From contig CM033396.1 in NCBI GenBank assembly GCA_019426215.1, positions 32,345,154-32,409,153 on the forward strand: 64,000 bases of DNA. Direction: 5' to 3'. Each line of letters starts with the position of its first letter. The first letter of the stretch is position 1. A program made the translations under genes and the position numbers. This DNA comes from Buddleja alternifolia (taxonomy: Eukaryota > Streptophyta > Magnoliopsida > Lamiales > Scrophulariaceae). Shown here piece by piece: positions 23,069 through 34,546 of the stretch. The notes beneath the pieces were generated by a model. The model was given only the letters and a program-made list of their open reading frames with translations, ran no database searches and had not been told where the DNA came from.

Positions 23069-25154
23069 CAACTTTTTTCTTGATTTATTCCGTTAATCAT
23101 TTACGAAGTCGAATATTCTCCTTTTCTTTAATTTTGTTTTGTTTCTGTTTTATCTTTTTTCCTGCCATTTGATTATTTACTTCCTCGGTTTTGCTCATAA
23201 CAGGTGAAATCATCAATTTTAGTTTTGTAGTTTCCATTTTGAATATTTGATTTTGATTCAAATTTCACGTTTTTTAAAATTTCCATGATTACATATATGC
23301 CCAATCATTGACATAACCGTAGAATTTATTTTGTATATTCTTGTGCTGAGAGATTTCATCATTTGAACAGTTGGCTCTTCGTATCATTTTTAACCGTTAT
23401 TTCCTAAAATACGTGGGAAAATGAGTTTTTAATATATGGAAAAATGAGTTTTTTTATTTTTGTGTGAAAATATAGGTATGTTTGGTTGTGTTTCTGAATG
23501 ATTTAATATATATGAAATGACTGAGTTAGTTAAAAATAATGATTACTTGAATAGTATATATAAAATAATAGATAATGTTATATTGATTAAATATATTTAT
23601 AAGTTAAAATGAGAAAAATCGACCCCAAAATAAGTATTAAAAAATATTCAAAATGGTGTTAAAATGTGCTCGAGCCTATAAATGTTAAAACCATGTATTT
23701 GATTCCACTATAGCACCACATTTGTTGTCGGAAATGTAGATTTTTAGAAGTAGATGTGAGAAAAAGAAAAATATGGGAGTGATTTGGTAAAGTAAAAGGT
23801 AATAATTGAAGAATGTGAAAGTAAAAATGAAAATAAGTGTATTTTCAGTTGAGAATGGTGTAAAATGTGTACCTTCATTTTCAAATGAGTATGAAAATGA
23901 AAATATGAGTTTAAAATTACAAACAAACATAGCCTTAGGGATTCACATTGAGGACATAACATCCGTCGTTATATCACGGGTTTTAATCATGGGATACAAA
24001 AGTACACTACAATAATGTGCTATATATAATAGAAAGTCTTCTAAGCTAGTATCAAGAACATACAGAATATTCATATAACTATAATTAAATTTAGAAGCTT
24101 AATTTTTACAGTTCATAAAGAAATAGAAACCTTTATATGATCTACAAGTTGATGATTCATGTCAATCGGATAATTACTGCATCCGGAGTATCAAAGGTAA
24201 CTAGTGTGTCGGTCACATCTGGAATATCCGGAATATCAAAGCCAAACATGTTTCTTAGCACTTTCATTTTTTCTCGATCAGATTGTTTTGATTCGCTTTG
24301 ATACAATACTAGGAAGTACTCACAATGATTTCATATTGTTAACAGAAAAAAAATTATCAGCACTAATTGGATCATTTTTGAGGCGGCCTATACTTTCTGA
24401 AGGAGTGACATTGGTATTCTTTCTTTGCTATAAGCGACTTCCAGGTGACAAATCTTCATCTCTTTTATCTTCCTACTTCCTTGCGACTTTAGTTCTGCTG
24501 GTTTATGAAAATAGATATATTTGTATTCGTGTTATTGTTTTCATGATATCATGAAGGCGTGTGAAATACTTCAGATACCTATCCCTCACCAATAACTTTT
24601 CTATATACAAACCTATACAAACCTTTTTTCTTTAAGACTGATGAGAATTTGTGTCGTCTAAATCAACAGCTAAAAATTCCACATGATCTTGCTGAAGCCC
24701 ACATTAGATGAGATACAACTATGCTATATGACAGAAACTAGACGTACAACAGAACTTGAATTTAAAGCTACTCTCCTCCAGTGATATACAAATTGTCTTG
24801 TTAGATACTCATTTGGTTTTTTGGATTGTTTTGACAAAACAAACTTCTTTTATATTAATGGAAATGTCTTTGAGGTGGCTTAGAACTTGCTGAAACTAAA
24901 AGCACAAACTAGAGTTGACTCTGTTGTATAATAGCACTGTGCATATTTCTCAAATATGCAATCTTGACTTGGAGAAACTGTAATGACATAGTACCTGCTG
25001 CACGGAGAACTCCTTATCTTATCTGTAGTGCACTTCAATTGACCCCACCATCCCTCAGTTTTTATGAGGTTTAGCATGCACTTTCTCTTTAGTGGTCTTC
25101 AATCTTCTGTAATTAACTCCTAGCGCTATCTACTGCTGTGATATAGGGTAGTTG
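23069..25154. other. Intergenic DNA without a recognisable gene
   Basis: AT-rich. The frames at 23806-24015 and 24204-24554 have no family features and biased composition. A GAGTTTTTAATATATGGAAAAATGAG-like short repeat lies near 23421-23456. Nothing else could be assigned. Confidence 0.5.
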
Positions 25155-25569
25155 TCAAACTTTAAGGATCTTCAGAATACTTACTTTGAGTCTAAGGCAT
25201 TGTAGGATCTTGTACATACAAATCACCGGACTAATCCCCTTGATGTCAGCAATCTTCCATCCAAAAGCTTTCTTGTGTGCCTTTAATACCTCCTTTAACT
25301 TTGCTTCTTGTAGCTCTGTAAGAGAAGAAGAAATGATTAGTGGCAAGATTTCATTATCGTTCAAATACACATATTTAAGATGAGAAGGTAAAGTTTTAAG
25401 GTCAAGAATGGGTGGCTCTTCGATGGATGGTTTGGCTTGGCTCGACAAAGGCCTATCCAACTTCTCAAATTTCCTCTTCGGGTAAGGTAGCTTTATCTCT
25501 AAGCTACGTCCAGCTTCTAATTCTTCATCACTCGCAGAATCAACATCCTTAGAATTCATGAGACACAGT
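25155..25569 (-). pseudogene. Athila-type gypsy pol fragment
   Basis: The minus-strand frame carries LKTLPSHLKYVYLNDNE, LPLIISSSLT and FGWKIADIKGISPVICM, the linker between protease and RT in Athila elements. The same block is found at about 48330-48530 on the plus strand. The fragment stops before the RT core, and its upstream side runs into the Copia B LTR at 25570. It is a remnant only. Confidence 0.85.
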
Positions 25570-26339
25570 TGTTGTTCAAATTTTAACGAACAAACTGAAA
25601 ATGCAACGAAGGATGTGGAATTTTTTGAGGCGAGAATTAACTCTATCCTTAACATGAAATTGCCCCGGCTATAGGTGGTACCGACTTTGACAAAACTTGT
25701 CCCAAGATACAACGAAAACTTTTCTGAAGATTGAACCAATTCAATTTCAGAAAACAATGAACTTTATTTTTCTATTGAAATCTCAAGAAAAAGATGAAAA
25801 TGAACAACGAACTTTACTTTTCTATTGAATTCTCAAGAAAAAGATGAAGATGAACAATGGACTTTACTTTTCTGCTGAAATCTCAAGAAAAAGATGAAGA
25901 TGATTTGAAGAACTCAAGAACACTAGAGAGAATTGTGTTGTGTTTTGAGTTGGTGTGTTTTACAATGGAGGGAATGGTTGCTATTTATAGGCAAAAACTA
26001 TTGCCACAAGAATCAATCCACACCATCCATATTTAAGATCCAATATTAGCCATCCAAGTTGCTCAACTTGTAAAGTTGTCAACTTGATTAACTTATATGT
26101 CATGCATGACATATTTTCCAATTAAAATGTGGGATACACAAGTTCAAACCCCTCACTTTAACACTTAATTTCTCATTCGTTACAAGTCCGATTTGAGAAA
26201 TTCGAAATGCTAAACTCATCTGCTCGGAACGTAGATTATGATTATCCAATAATCTTTAGTATCCCGGATACTAACGGTGTGCGAATCTTGTACACAAAAT
26301 TGGTGGGAACCACACTTTGTAAAACCATTTTATCTAACA
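25570..26339 (-). repeat. Copia B LTR (minus orientation)
   Basis: Read on the minus strand it starts TGTTAGATAAAATGG (plus 26325-26339) and ends TTGAACAACA, matching the LTRs at 28859-34539 and 41445-42134. Its TATA box is at about 25983-25991 (CTATTTATAG on the plus strand). It is longer than the other copies because of a triplicated 52-bp unit. Confidence 0.88.
25746..25905 (-). repeat. 52-bp unit, three copies, inside a Copia B LTR
   Basis: AACAA-GAACTTTA, TTTTTCTATTGAAATCTC and AAGAAAAAGATGAA recur three times in tandem with small differences. The other two Copia B LTRs have a single copy at this place, just downstream of the TATA box in the transcribed sense. Confidence 0.85.
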
Positions 26340-26872
26340 ATCCCCCACACGAATGAAATTAATGCAATACATGCATGCTCTTGAGATTTCGATTGAAAGT
26401 TTATCACATCAAAAGAGGTAGCTTTTGGCTTTGAACCTTTCCTAGTGAAGTATCATGGGATTTACTAGGCCACCCAATGAACGTGATGTCTTGAATTGGT
26501 CAGCCGTTCGTGTAAACCCAGACAACGATATTCACATAATAAACTTTCAGCAGTTTTTCAGTTCTCATGGTTGGGTCCATTTTAGTCATGGCACCCCGTC
26601 TTGGTTTCAGAAGTGTTTACATTTTACTCAATGTTGAGGTGGCCTACACCTCACACTTACATAGGTGACTTCCTAATTAAGAGTATCCTGTCATACTCCG
26701 CTTCATTTAGACAGTGTAGGAATCATTAAAAGTCCAGCTTAACCTTTGCTACAATTTGCAGGTTGCACTTCTTTATCATAGGCAATGGGTTTAGAGTTTA
26801 TTAATTAACTTTTAAGTGCCTCACTGAATGTTCACAACTTAGTTGTCCCATTGAACCAAGATCTTGGGATCT
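26340..26872 (-). other. Copia B 3' untranslated region and polypurine tract
   Basis: On the minus strand the tract GTGTGGGGGAT (plus 26341-26351) lies next to the LTR start. The 500 bp before it match 40910-41444 of the plus-orientation copy. The RNase H segment that should precede it is absent here. Confidence 0.8.
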
Positions 26873-27740
26873 CTAGTCAACATGGTTGGGATATCTTGAG
26901 TAGTATAATCCAAAGCTTTTTGTGTGCTTTAAGTACTTAAGTACTCTAGTTAAGGCCTTCCAATGGTCTAAACTAGGATTATTCGTGAACCTACTCAACT
27001 TGCTCATAGAGTAAGCTAGATCAGGGTGGGTACAGTTCATGATATACATCAAACTTCCAATGACCCTAGCATACTCTAACTGCGATACGGGTTCGCCATG
27101 GTTCTTGCGTAGTACACTATTGCTCGGAAGGAACCGTTTCAACGTAATGAGATTGCGATAAGACTAATCCTTCAGAAGTCCTCAGGATCTTAATCCCTAA
27201 GATGACGTTTGCAAGTCCCATATCCTTCATGTCAAAGTTCTTCTTTAACATTCCTTTAGTAGTCATGATAATTTCATGATTACTACCCTTTATCAACATG
27301 TCATCTACATATAGGCACACCATGACATATGCGTTATGTGTTTGTCTAACATACACACATTTATCACACGCGTTGATCTTGAAACCATTTGATAACATCG
27401 TGCTATCAAATTTTTTATACCACTGCTTTGGCGATTGTTTAAGTCCGTACAACTACTTTACAAGTTTACACACTTTCTTCTCCTTTCCAAGAGCAACATA
27501 TCCCTCAGGTTGTTCCATATATATTTCTTCATCTAATTCTCCATTCAGAAACGTAGTCTTAACATCCATTTGATGTATCTCAAGGTTATGCAGACAATAG
27601 CAGTGTATAATCTTATGGATGTTATTCTCATTACCGGAGAATAAGTATCGAAGAAATCAAGACCTTCCGTTTGTCGGTATTCTTTGACTACCAAACGGGC
27701 CTTATTATCAACAGTTCCATCAGCCTTATACTTTCTTTTC
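26873..27740 (-). pseudogene. Copia B reverse transcriptase, frameshifted
   Basis: Minus-strand frames carry MYGLKQSPKQWYKKFD, LYVDDMLIKGSN (the YVDD active site is intact), MKDMGLANVILGIKI, then VIGSLMYIMNCTHPDLAYS and LKYLKHTKSFGLYYS. The N-terminal part up to 27740 survives only as degenerate frames. The protein breaks at RYP, where sequence jumps directly to the 3' UTR, so RNase H is deleted. Confidence 0.88.
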
Positions 27741-28808
27741 AGAATCCATTTACAACCTTTTAGGCTTACTTTCCCTTTGGAAGATCAACCAACTCCCAGG
27801 TATGGTTGTGCAAAATAAACTCGATTTCACTATTGATAGCCTCTTTCCAGAGTTGAGCATTTGGACTGGACATAGCTTCCTTAATCGTCCTTGGCTCCCC
27901 TTCTCATGTATAAGATACATAATCGGGACCAAATTTTTTTTGGAACTATTGCCCTTTTGCTACGACGTGGTTCTTCGTCCCCGAGATTAGAACTACTCAT
28001 AGACTCATCAAATGTTCTTTTAAGAGGAAATTGCTCATTTCTTTCCTTACTTGGAAAGACATCCTCAAAAAACGAAGCATTTCTAGATTCCATGATTAGT
28101 ACCTTCATGAAATACAAATATTTCTGATTTATGTACCAGAAATCAATAGGCGCTATTATTAAATGCATAACCAATGAATATGCAATCAATAGTTTTAGGT
28201 CCTATCTTAAACACTGCCACACTTTGAGGTACTTGTATGAAGGTTTGTGGCCTTTCCAGAGTTCTTAAGGAGTCTCATTCCTACTTTTGTGGGGAATTTT
28301 ATTAAGTATATAATTTGCGGAGATGATCGCCTCCCCCCACAAATTCTGAGGTAATCCAGAATTTATCAACATCGCATTCATCATTTTTTTGAGAGTGCTA
28401 TTTTTGCGTTCAGCAACACCATTTGATTGAGGTGAATATGGTGCCATCATTTGATGAATAATTCTAGAGTTGGTACAGAATTCATCAAAAGGCGCTTCGT
28501 ATTCTCCACCTCTATCACTTAGGATAGTTTTTTTTTTATCCTTTTTCCAAGTTAATTTTCAACTTCCGTTTTGTAATGTGTAAATACTCCAAGCGCTTCG
28601 TCTTTACTTCTTAGTAAATACACATAATAATACTTTGTACAATCATCTATGAATGTAATGAAATACTTTTTCCCACCTCTAGTTTGTACAAACTTCAAAT
28701 CACAGAAGTCACTGTGAATAAGTTCTAGAGGTGCGGTGTTTCTTTCCACTGAAGGAAACGGTTGTTTGACTAGCTTTGCCTCAACACAAATTTCACATTT
28801 ATGTTCAT
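27741..28808 (-). pseudogene. Copia B integrase and linker
   Basis: The integrase core is seen at 28552-28808 ([42 protein letters not shown]) and at 28265-28450 (MAPYSPQSNGVAERKNSTL, NLWGEAIISANYILNKIP). A frame break lies in the T run at 28528-28537. From 28190 down to 27741 lies the weakly conserved integrase-RT linker (EEPRRSKRA). The domain is cut at 28808 by the junction with an opposite-orientation segment. Confidence 0.87.
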
Positions 28809-29192
28809 TTCGAAATCTCAAGAGCATGTATTGCATTAATTTCATTCGTGTGGGAGATTGTTGGATAAAATGCTTTTACAAAGTGTGGTTCCCACCACTT
28901 TTGTGTACGAAATTCAAACACCGTTAGTATCCGGGATACTAAAGATGATTGGATAATTTTAGTCTACGTTCCGAGTAGATGGGTTTAGCATTTCGAATTT
29001 CTAAAATCGGACTTGTAACGAATGAGAAATTAAGTGCTAAAGTGAGGGGTTTGAACTTGTGTATCCCACATTGGATATACACCACATTTTAATTGGAAAA
29101 TATGTCATGCATGAGATATGAGCTAATCAAGTTGGCAACTTTACAAGTTGAGCAACTTGGATGACTAATATTGGATCTTAAATATGGATGGT

Positions 29193-30868
29193 TGACACGC
29201 TAAAAGCTAACGTGCTATGATAGCAAGTGCACTAGTCGTGTGTAGTAATAAGTGGACTAAAAGTCTGGGTTGTCGAACCACGGAGACTTGGTATTTTAAT
29301 TTATGATTAATGAAAATGGACAAAAGTAAATTGCAATAAAACGAGTAAGCAAGTGAAGAACCAAAGAGAAACGAACTATAGATTAAATCTTCACGTATGA
29401 TAAAATGACTAAGGCACATGCTACAACCGAATCTACTCGTCAATATAGATGAGCTACTCTTCGAATTATTAGACTCCTATTGCTTTGGTGGAAATTCCTT
29501 AGATAATTATTACCCGATGTCTCGGCACATAATAATCCTATGATTAATTGATGGTTCTCTAAATATGTCTATCCGAGAATCTAATCAATAGCCACGCATT
29601 AACGTTCTAGAGTTTCCCCGGATAAATCCGGCTAACCGCACCCGAAAATCTTTACCTATGTCTAGGGCAATTCCTCATTAGTTTCGGATGATGAGTTGAT
29701 TCCATTGAACCCTAATCTATCTTCTCTCGAACGACTAGACTAGGCAAGATAGCAAGCATATGGTGATCAAGCACATGATTGTGATAAAAGCTCAAAATCA
29801 ACACACAAAGCATTATGAGAATTAATACGAAAATTCACTTCACATATATTGATTCATAAATTGGCCTTCACATGGCCTAAGTTCTACAAGTTTAGCTCAT
29901 AACCATCAACATAGAAGAATTCAACATGTTCATATACATAAGTGTAAACACAAAAATGCAATAAACAATGAACAAACTCCCTCAAAGGTTGAATGGTGAT
30001 GGATCCTCAAGTGGAGCTTCAATCCTTAGCTCTTCTTCTCCTCTTGCCTTCTAAGAATGATGAAGAATGATGATCAATGAAGCAGATTTTCGCCCCCCCC
30101 TGTCAAGTGTGTGTTGTGAGGGGTTCCCCCCCCCCAATGGGGTGTGTTTCTCTTGGCCTTCTTTACCCCTTTTTAAACTCCCAACCCCATCAAGCATGCA
30201 ATAAACAATTCCTCTTCCCATCAAGCATGTTCTCAACACATGGGCTGACATCTTGTCTTTAAATATTCCATTCCACCATAAAATATTGAACTTTTGGCTG
30301 AAAGGAATCAAATCTCGGATGTGGCCACGCCTAGGCGCGGGAATTATGGCGCTCGGGCGCCGTCAGCAGAATGTTGGGAGTATTTGCCTCTGTCTGGCGC
30401 AGTAATTGTATTTCCTTCATAACTCTCTCCACAAAACTCCGATTTGGATGATTCAAGTCCTCATTTGAAGCTAACACATAGTTCTACAACTTTGTAGAAG
30501 GAAACTTCATCCAATTCGGTCTCTAAACATAAGAAAATAGCGCTCAACCGTGGAAACAAATGCAGATACGGCGCCCAGGCGTGGACAGAACGGCGCCTAG
30601 GCGCGGAAAGCAGAATGTTGATGTTATTTGCATCTTGTCCGGCGCCTGGGCGTGGTTGGAGGGGCGCTTGGGCGTGGACGACAGAAGCAAATTGGCCTGA
30701 ACTTGTTTAATTACGTCGTCTTTCGCCTCGTTTCTTCGTATGTTCTCATTTATCACCTGTAATCACTTAACACCACGATTAAACGCAAATGTGGCATGAT
30801 TTAGTCAATAAATGAATCCATAGCATAAGTCCCATGGGCTTAAAAACACGTAAAAATGCCTCTTATCA
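29193..30868 (-). repeat. 3' LTR of LARD
   Basis: It starts TGACACGCTAAAAGC on the plus strand and ends CCTCTTATCA. The short frames within it (29207-29443, 30051-30311, 30544-30756) recur in the other LTR only because the LTRs are copies. It includes GC-rich GGCGCC-type blocks at 30330-30360 and 30568-30680. Confidence 0.92.
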
Positions 30869-32532
30869 ACATCCCCACACTTATCAATTGCACGTCCTCG
30901 AGCAATAAGAGTTCTAAGATAAGGAAACATCATCAATCAAAGAGAGAAACAAAAAGAAAACTACCTAACTCACTTTCGTGGAGTAAACGGTTGCATTTAG
31001 CGAATGCGACAAGCCTTTGAACCCTTGAGTTACCTCAAAGGACGAGTTATAGTCTCGTGAGGGTTTGCATACGATATACCCACAAAATCGAAGGATGTTT
31101 AGCTCAAACCAACCACTACAACTCGATATAAGAACTATGATGCAATGGCATGAATCAAGTGACAATAAAGCTCAATAATATGTACACAAATGAAAACAAT
31201 GCTCATTCAACATCTAGAATCGAAACAATTTCCAAAGGGTGTAGTGGGATAATATCTAAGGTATTATGATCCAAAGGCATCCCTACCATGGTCGGAAACA
31301 TTCCCATATCTACCAACTTTCGATAGATCATAGAGTTTATCAAATCATAGGCAACTTTAAGGTTAAATTGTGCTCATTTCCAAATTCACTTTACTTTAAC
31401 ATTAACACGCTTGTAAATGATTTTCGTTCATGACAATATATGACCTCGTGCAATGTTCTAGCCCCTTAGGTCTTCTTTGCCACCCATGTAACGGGCTTTG
31501 GGTCAACAACTCCCAAACTAGAGGGTTTTAGGGTGCTAAGTGTTAAGACACTCCTACGAACTTAATCACCCGAGTGGCAAAGGCCACGAAATAGAACGAG
31601 GTCTTTTATTCAACTAATTCCCGATTGGCTTGAGCAAAGCTCAAATTAGCACAACAAGTATAGTATATAGGCAATGGTGCTTTGGTGACCTCCAATACTC
31701 GTTGGCCTGACCGAATTTTCAAGGTCATACCAATCTCATCTCAATCATTTATTCATTGAACACAATTATGAACACATAAGCAACTAATCATCTCAAAACA
31801 ATATGAGAAAAAATCTAGGTTAATATATCCGGGGGTGCTCCTCACATGTCTCGAGATGGAAAGCCCTTTTCAATCCCTCTACCATTGACTTGTGTGCACG
31901 TGTATCATCTAAGGAAGATTGATTCTCAACTAAGGTTAAAATGAGCATAACCAAGATGTGTACTTTTACATTTTAGACCATTCATAGAAATATACAAGAT
32001 ATCATGCCATTGTCTTGAGTTCTCAAGTCTAATTGCACCAATTGGCAAGCTAACATTCTAGAACAAAATTTTATGCTTGATTTTTCTCAAAAATTAGTAC
32101 AAAACACATGCAATAGCAACGATTCCCCCAAACTTGAGCTAAAAACAAGATCACATGACACATAAAACCGATAAACACTACTCATATACCCCCCCACACT
32201 TAAACTCAACATTGGCCTCAATGTTGACTCAATCATACATACTCAAAAGGGTATACAAGAGTACTTACACCAAGGAGCAAACCTTATTCACATGAAATCC
32301 ATTCCAAGCTCAAATCCGCAACGGCAGATTTTCCAAGGCAAAACGCAGCGACTACATGTAATGAACTCACAATACAAAACCATCAAGACTCAAAGAGAAG
32401 CATGCCAAAAGTGCATGCTTGAACAAAAGGTAAAGAAACAAAGCAAATCATAACAAAAACGAAAAAAAAAAGAAAAGAAGACGAAAATCAAAAACTAAAA
32501 TGAACAAGTCCCCGGCAACGGCGCCAAAAACT
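30869..32532 (-). other. Internal region of LARD, no coding capacity
   Basis: I find no gag or pol similarity on either strand. The polypurine tract (minus GATAAGTGTGGGGATG) occupies about 30869-30884, and the primer site occupies 32509-32526. The rest is A/C-rich on the plus strand with no repeats of note. Confidence 0.8.
32509..32526 (-). promoter_or_regulatory. Primer binding site of LARD, tRNA-Asp type
   Basis: The minus strand reads TGGCGCCGTTGCCGGGGA, complementary to the 3' end of plant tRNA-Asp and identical to the primer site of the Athila element at 45763-45780. It lies 6 bp from the LTR. Confidence 0.9.
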
Positions 32533-34198
32533 TGACACGCTAAAAGCTAACGTGCTATGATAGCAAGTGCACTAGTCGTGTGTAGTAATAAGTTGACTAA
32601 AAGTCCGGGTTGTCGAACCACGGAGACTTGGTATTTTAATTTATGATTAATGAAAATGGACAAAAGTAAATTGCAATAAAACGAGTAAGCAAGTGAAGAA
32701 CCAAAGAGAAACGAACTATAGATTAAATCTTCACGTATGATAAAATGACTAAGGCACATGCTACAACCGAATCTACTCGTCAATATAGATGAGCTACTCT
32801 TCGAATTATTAGACTCCTATTGCTTTGGTGGAAATTCCTTAGATAATTATTACCCGATGTCTCGGCACATAATAATCCTATGATTAATTGATGGTTCTCT
32901 AAATATGTCTATCCGAGAATCTAATCAATAGCCACGCATTAACGTTCTAGAGTTTCCCCGGATAAATCCGGCTAACCGCACCCGGAAATCTTTACCTATG
33001 TCTAGGGCAATTCCTCATTAGTTTCGGATGATGAGTTGATTCCATTGAACCCTAATCTATCTTCTCTCGAACGACTAGACTAGGCAAGATAGCAAGCATA
33101 TGGTGATCAAGCACATGATTGTGATAAAAGCTCAAAATCAACACACAAAGCATTATGAGAATTAATACGAAAATTCACTTCACATATATTGATTCATAAA
33201 TTGGCCTTCACATGGCCTAAGTTCTACAAGTTTAGTTCATAACCATCAACATAGAAGAATTCAACATGTTCATATACATAAGTTTAAACACAAAAATGCA
33301 ATAAACAATGAACAAACTCCCTCAAAGGTTGAATGGTGATGGATCCTCAAGTGGAGCTTCAATCCTTAGCTCTTCTCCTCCTCTTGCCTTCTAAGAATGA
33401 TGATCAATGAAGCAGATTTTCGCCCCCCCCTGTCAAGTGTGTGTTGTGAGGGGTTCCCCCCCCCAATGGGGTGTGTTTCTCTTGGCCTTCTTTACCCCTT
33501 TTTAAACTCCCAACCCCATCAAGCATGCAATAAACAATTCCTCTTCCCATCAAGCATGTTCTCAACTCATGGGCTGACATCTTGTCTTTAAATATTCCAT
33601 TCCACCATAAAATATTGAACTTTTGGCTGAAAGGAATCAAATCTCGGATGTGGCCACGCCTAGGCGCGGGAATTATGGCGCTCGGGCGCCGTCAGCAGAA
33701 TGTTGGGAGTATTTGCCTCTGTCTGGCGCAGTAATTGTATTTCATTCATAACTCTCTCCACAAAACTCCGATTTGGATGATTCAAGTCCTCATTTGAAGC
33801 TAACACATAGTTCTACAACTTTGTAGAAGGAAACTTCATCCAATTCGGTCTCTAAACATAAGAAAATAGCGCTCAACCGTGGAAACAAATGCAGATACGG
33901 CGCCCAGGCGTGGACAGAACGGCGCCTAGGCGCGGAAAGCAGAATGTTGATGTTATTTGCATCTTGTCCGGCGCCTGGGCGTGGTTGGAGGGGCGCTTGG
34001 GCGTGGACGACAGAAGCAAATTGGCCTGAACTTGTTTAATTACGTCGTCTTTCGCCTCGTTTCTTCGTATGTTCTCATTTATCACCTGTAATCACTTAAC
34101 ACCACGATTAAACGCAAATGTGGCATGATTTAGTCAATAAATGAATCCATAGCATAAGTCCCATGGGCTTTAAAAACACGTAAAAATGCCTCTTATCA
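32533..34198 (-). repeat. 5' LTR of LARD
   Basis: Near-identical to 29193-30868. Differences include a 10-bp gap near 33400, single substitutions (for example at the TCAACTCATGGG site near 33563), and slightly different C-run lengths. Confidence 0.92.
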
Positions 34199-34546
34199 AT
34201 GGTGTGGATTGATTGTTGTGGCAATGATTTTTGCCTATAAATAGCAACCATTCCCTCATTGTAAAACACACCAACTCAAAACACAATACAATTCTCTCTA
34301 GCGTTCTTGAGTTCTTCAAATCATCTTCATTTTTTTCTTGAGATTTCAGTTAAAAAGTAAATTTCGTTGTTTTTCTGAAATTGAAATGGTTTAATTTTCA
34401 GAAAATTTTTCGTTGTATCTCGGGACACGTTTTGTCAAAGTCGGGGCAATTTCGTGTTATGGATAGAGTTAATTCTCGCTTCGAAAAATTCCTAATCCTT
34501 TGTTGCATTCTCAGTTTGTTGGTTAAAATTTGAACAACAAACTTAA

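Larger units (their letters stand above)
29193..34198 (-). mobile_element. LARD: non-autonomous Athila-related LTR retrotransposon, 5.0 kb
   Basis: Two direct repeats of 1676 and 1666 bp (29193-30868 and 32533-34198), each TG...CA on both strands, flank a 1.66-kb internal region with no protein-coding signal. A tRNA-Asp primer site lies next to the inner edge of the right repeat and a polypurine tract next to the left one, so the element reads on the minus strand. The perfect 5-bp duplication ATGGT (29188-29192 and 34199-34203) marks the insertion site. The two LTRs differ at only about ten sites plus a few short gaps, so the insertion is recent. It must rely on enzymes of another gypsy element, plausibly of Athila type because primer site and tract agree. 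Confidence 0.93.
28859..34539 (+). repeat. Copia B LTR (plus), split by a LARD insertion
   Basis: The two LTR halves, 28859-29192 and 34199-34539, join to about 675 bp matching 41445-42134. The CTATAAATAG box lies in the right half at about 34233-34242. The empty site is preserved at 41780-41790 in the other plus copy, which shows exactly what the insertion interrupted. Confidence 0.87.

Noticed and set aside
24204..24554. 116-codon plus-strand frame rich in Leu, Phe and Ile
   Set aside because: It resembles a membrane protein only by composition. There is no clear helix pattern, no homologous motif and no flanking gene structure.
14013..25905. Tandem repeats as a CRISPR-like array
   Set aside because: Units are long, two or three copies each, without short spaced repeats and unique spacers; the DNA is plant nuclear.
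29207..30756. Conserved short frames in the LARD LTR as coding regions
   Set aside because: They are conserved at 32547-34085 only because the two LTRs are recent copies; composition and context give no coding support.
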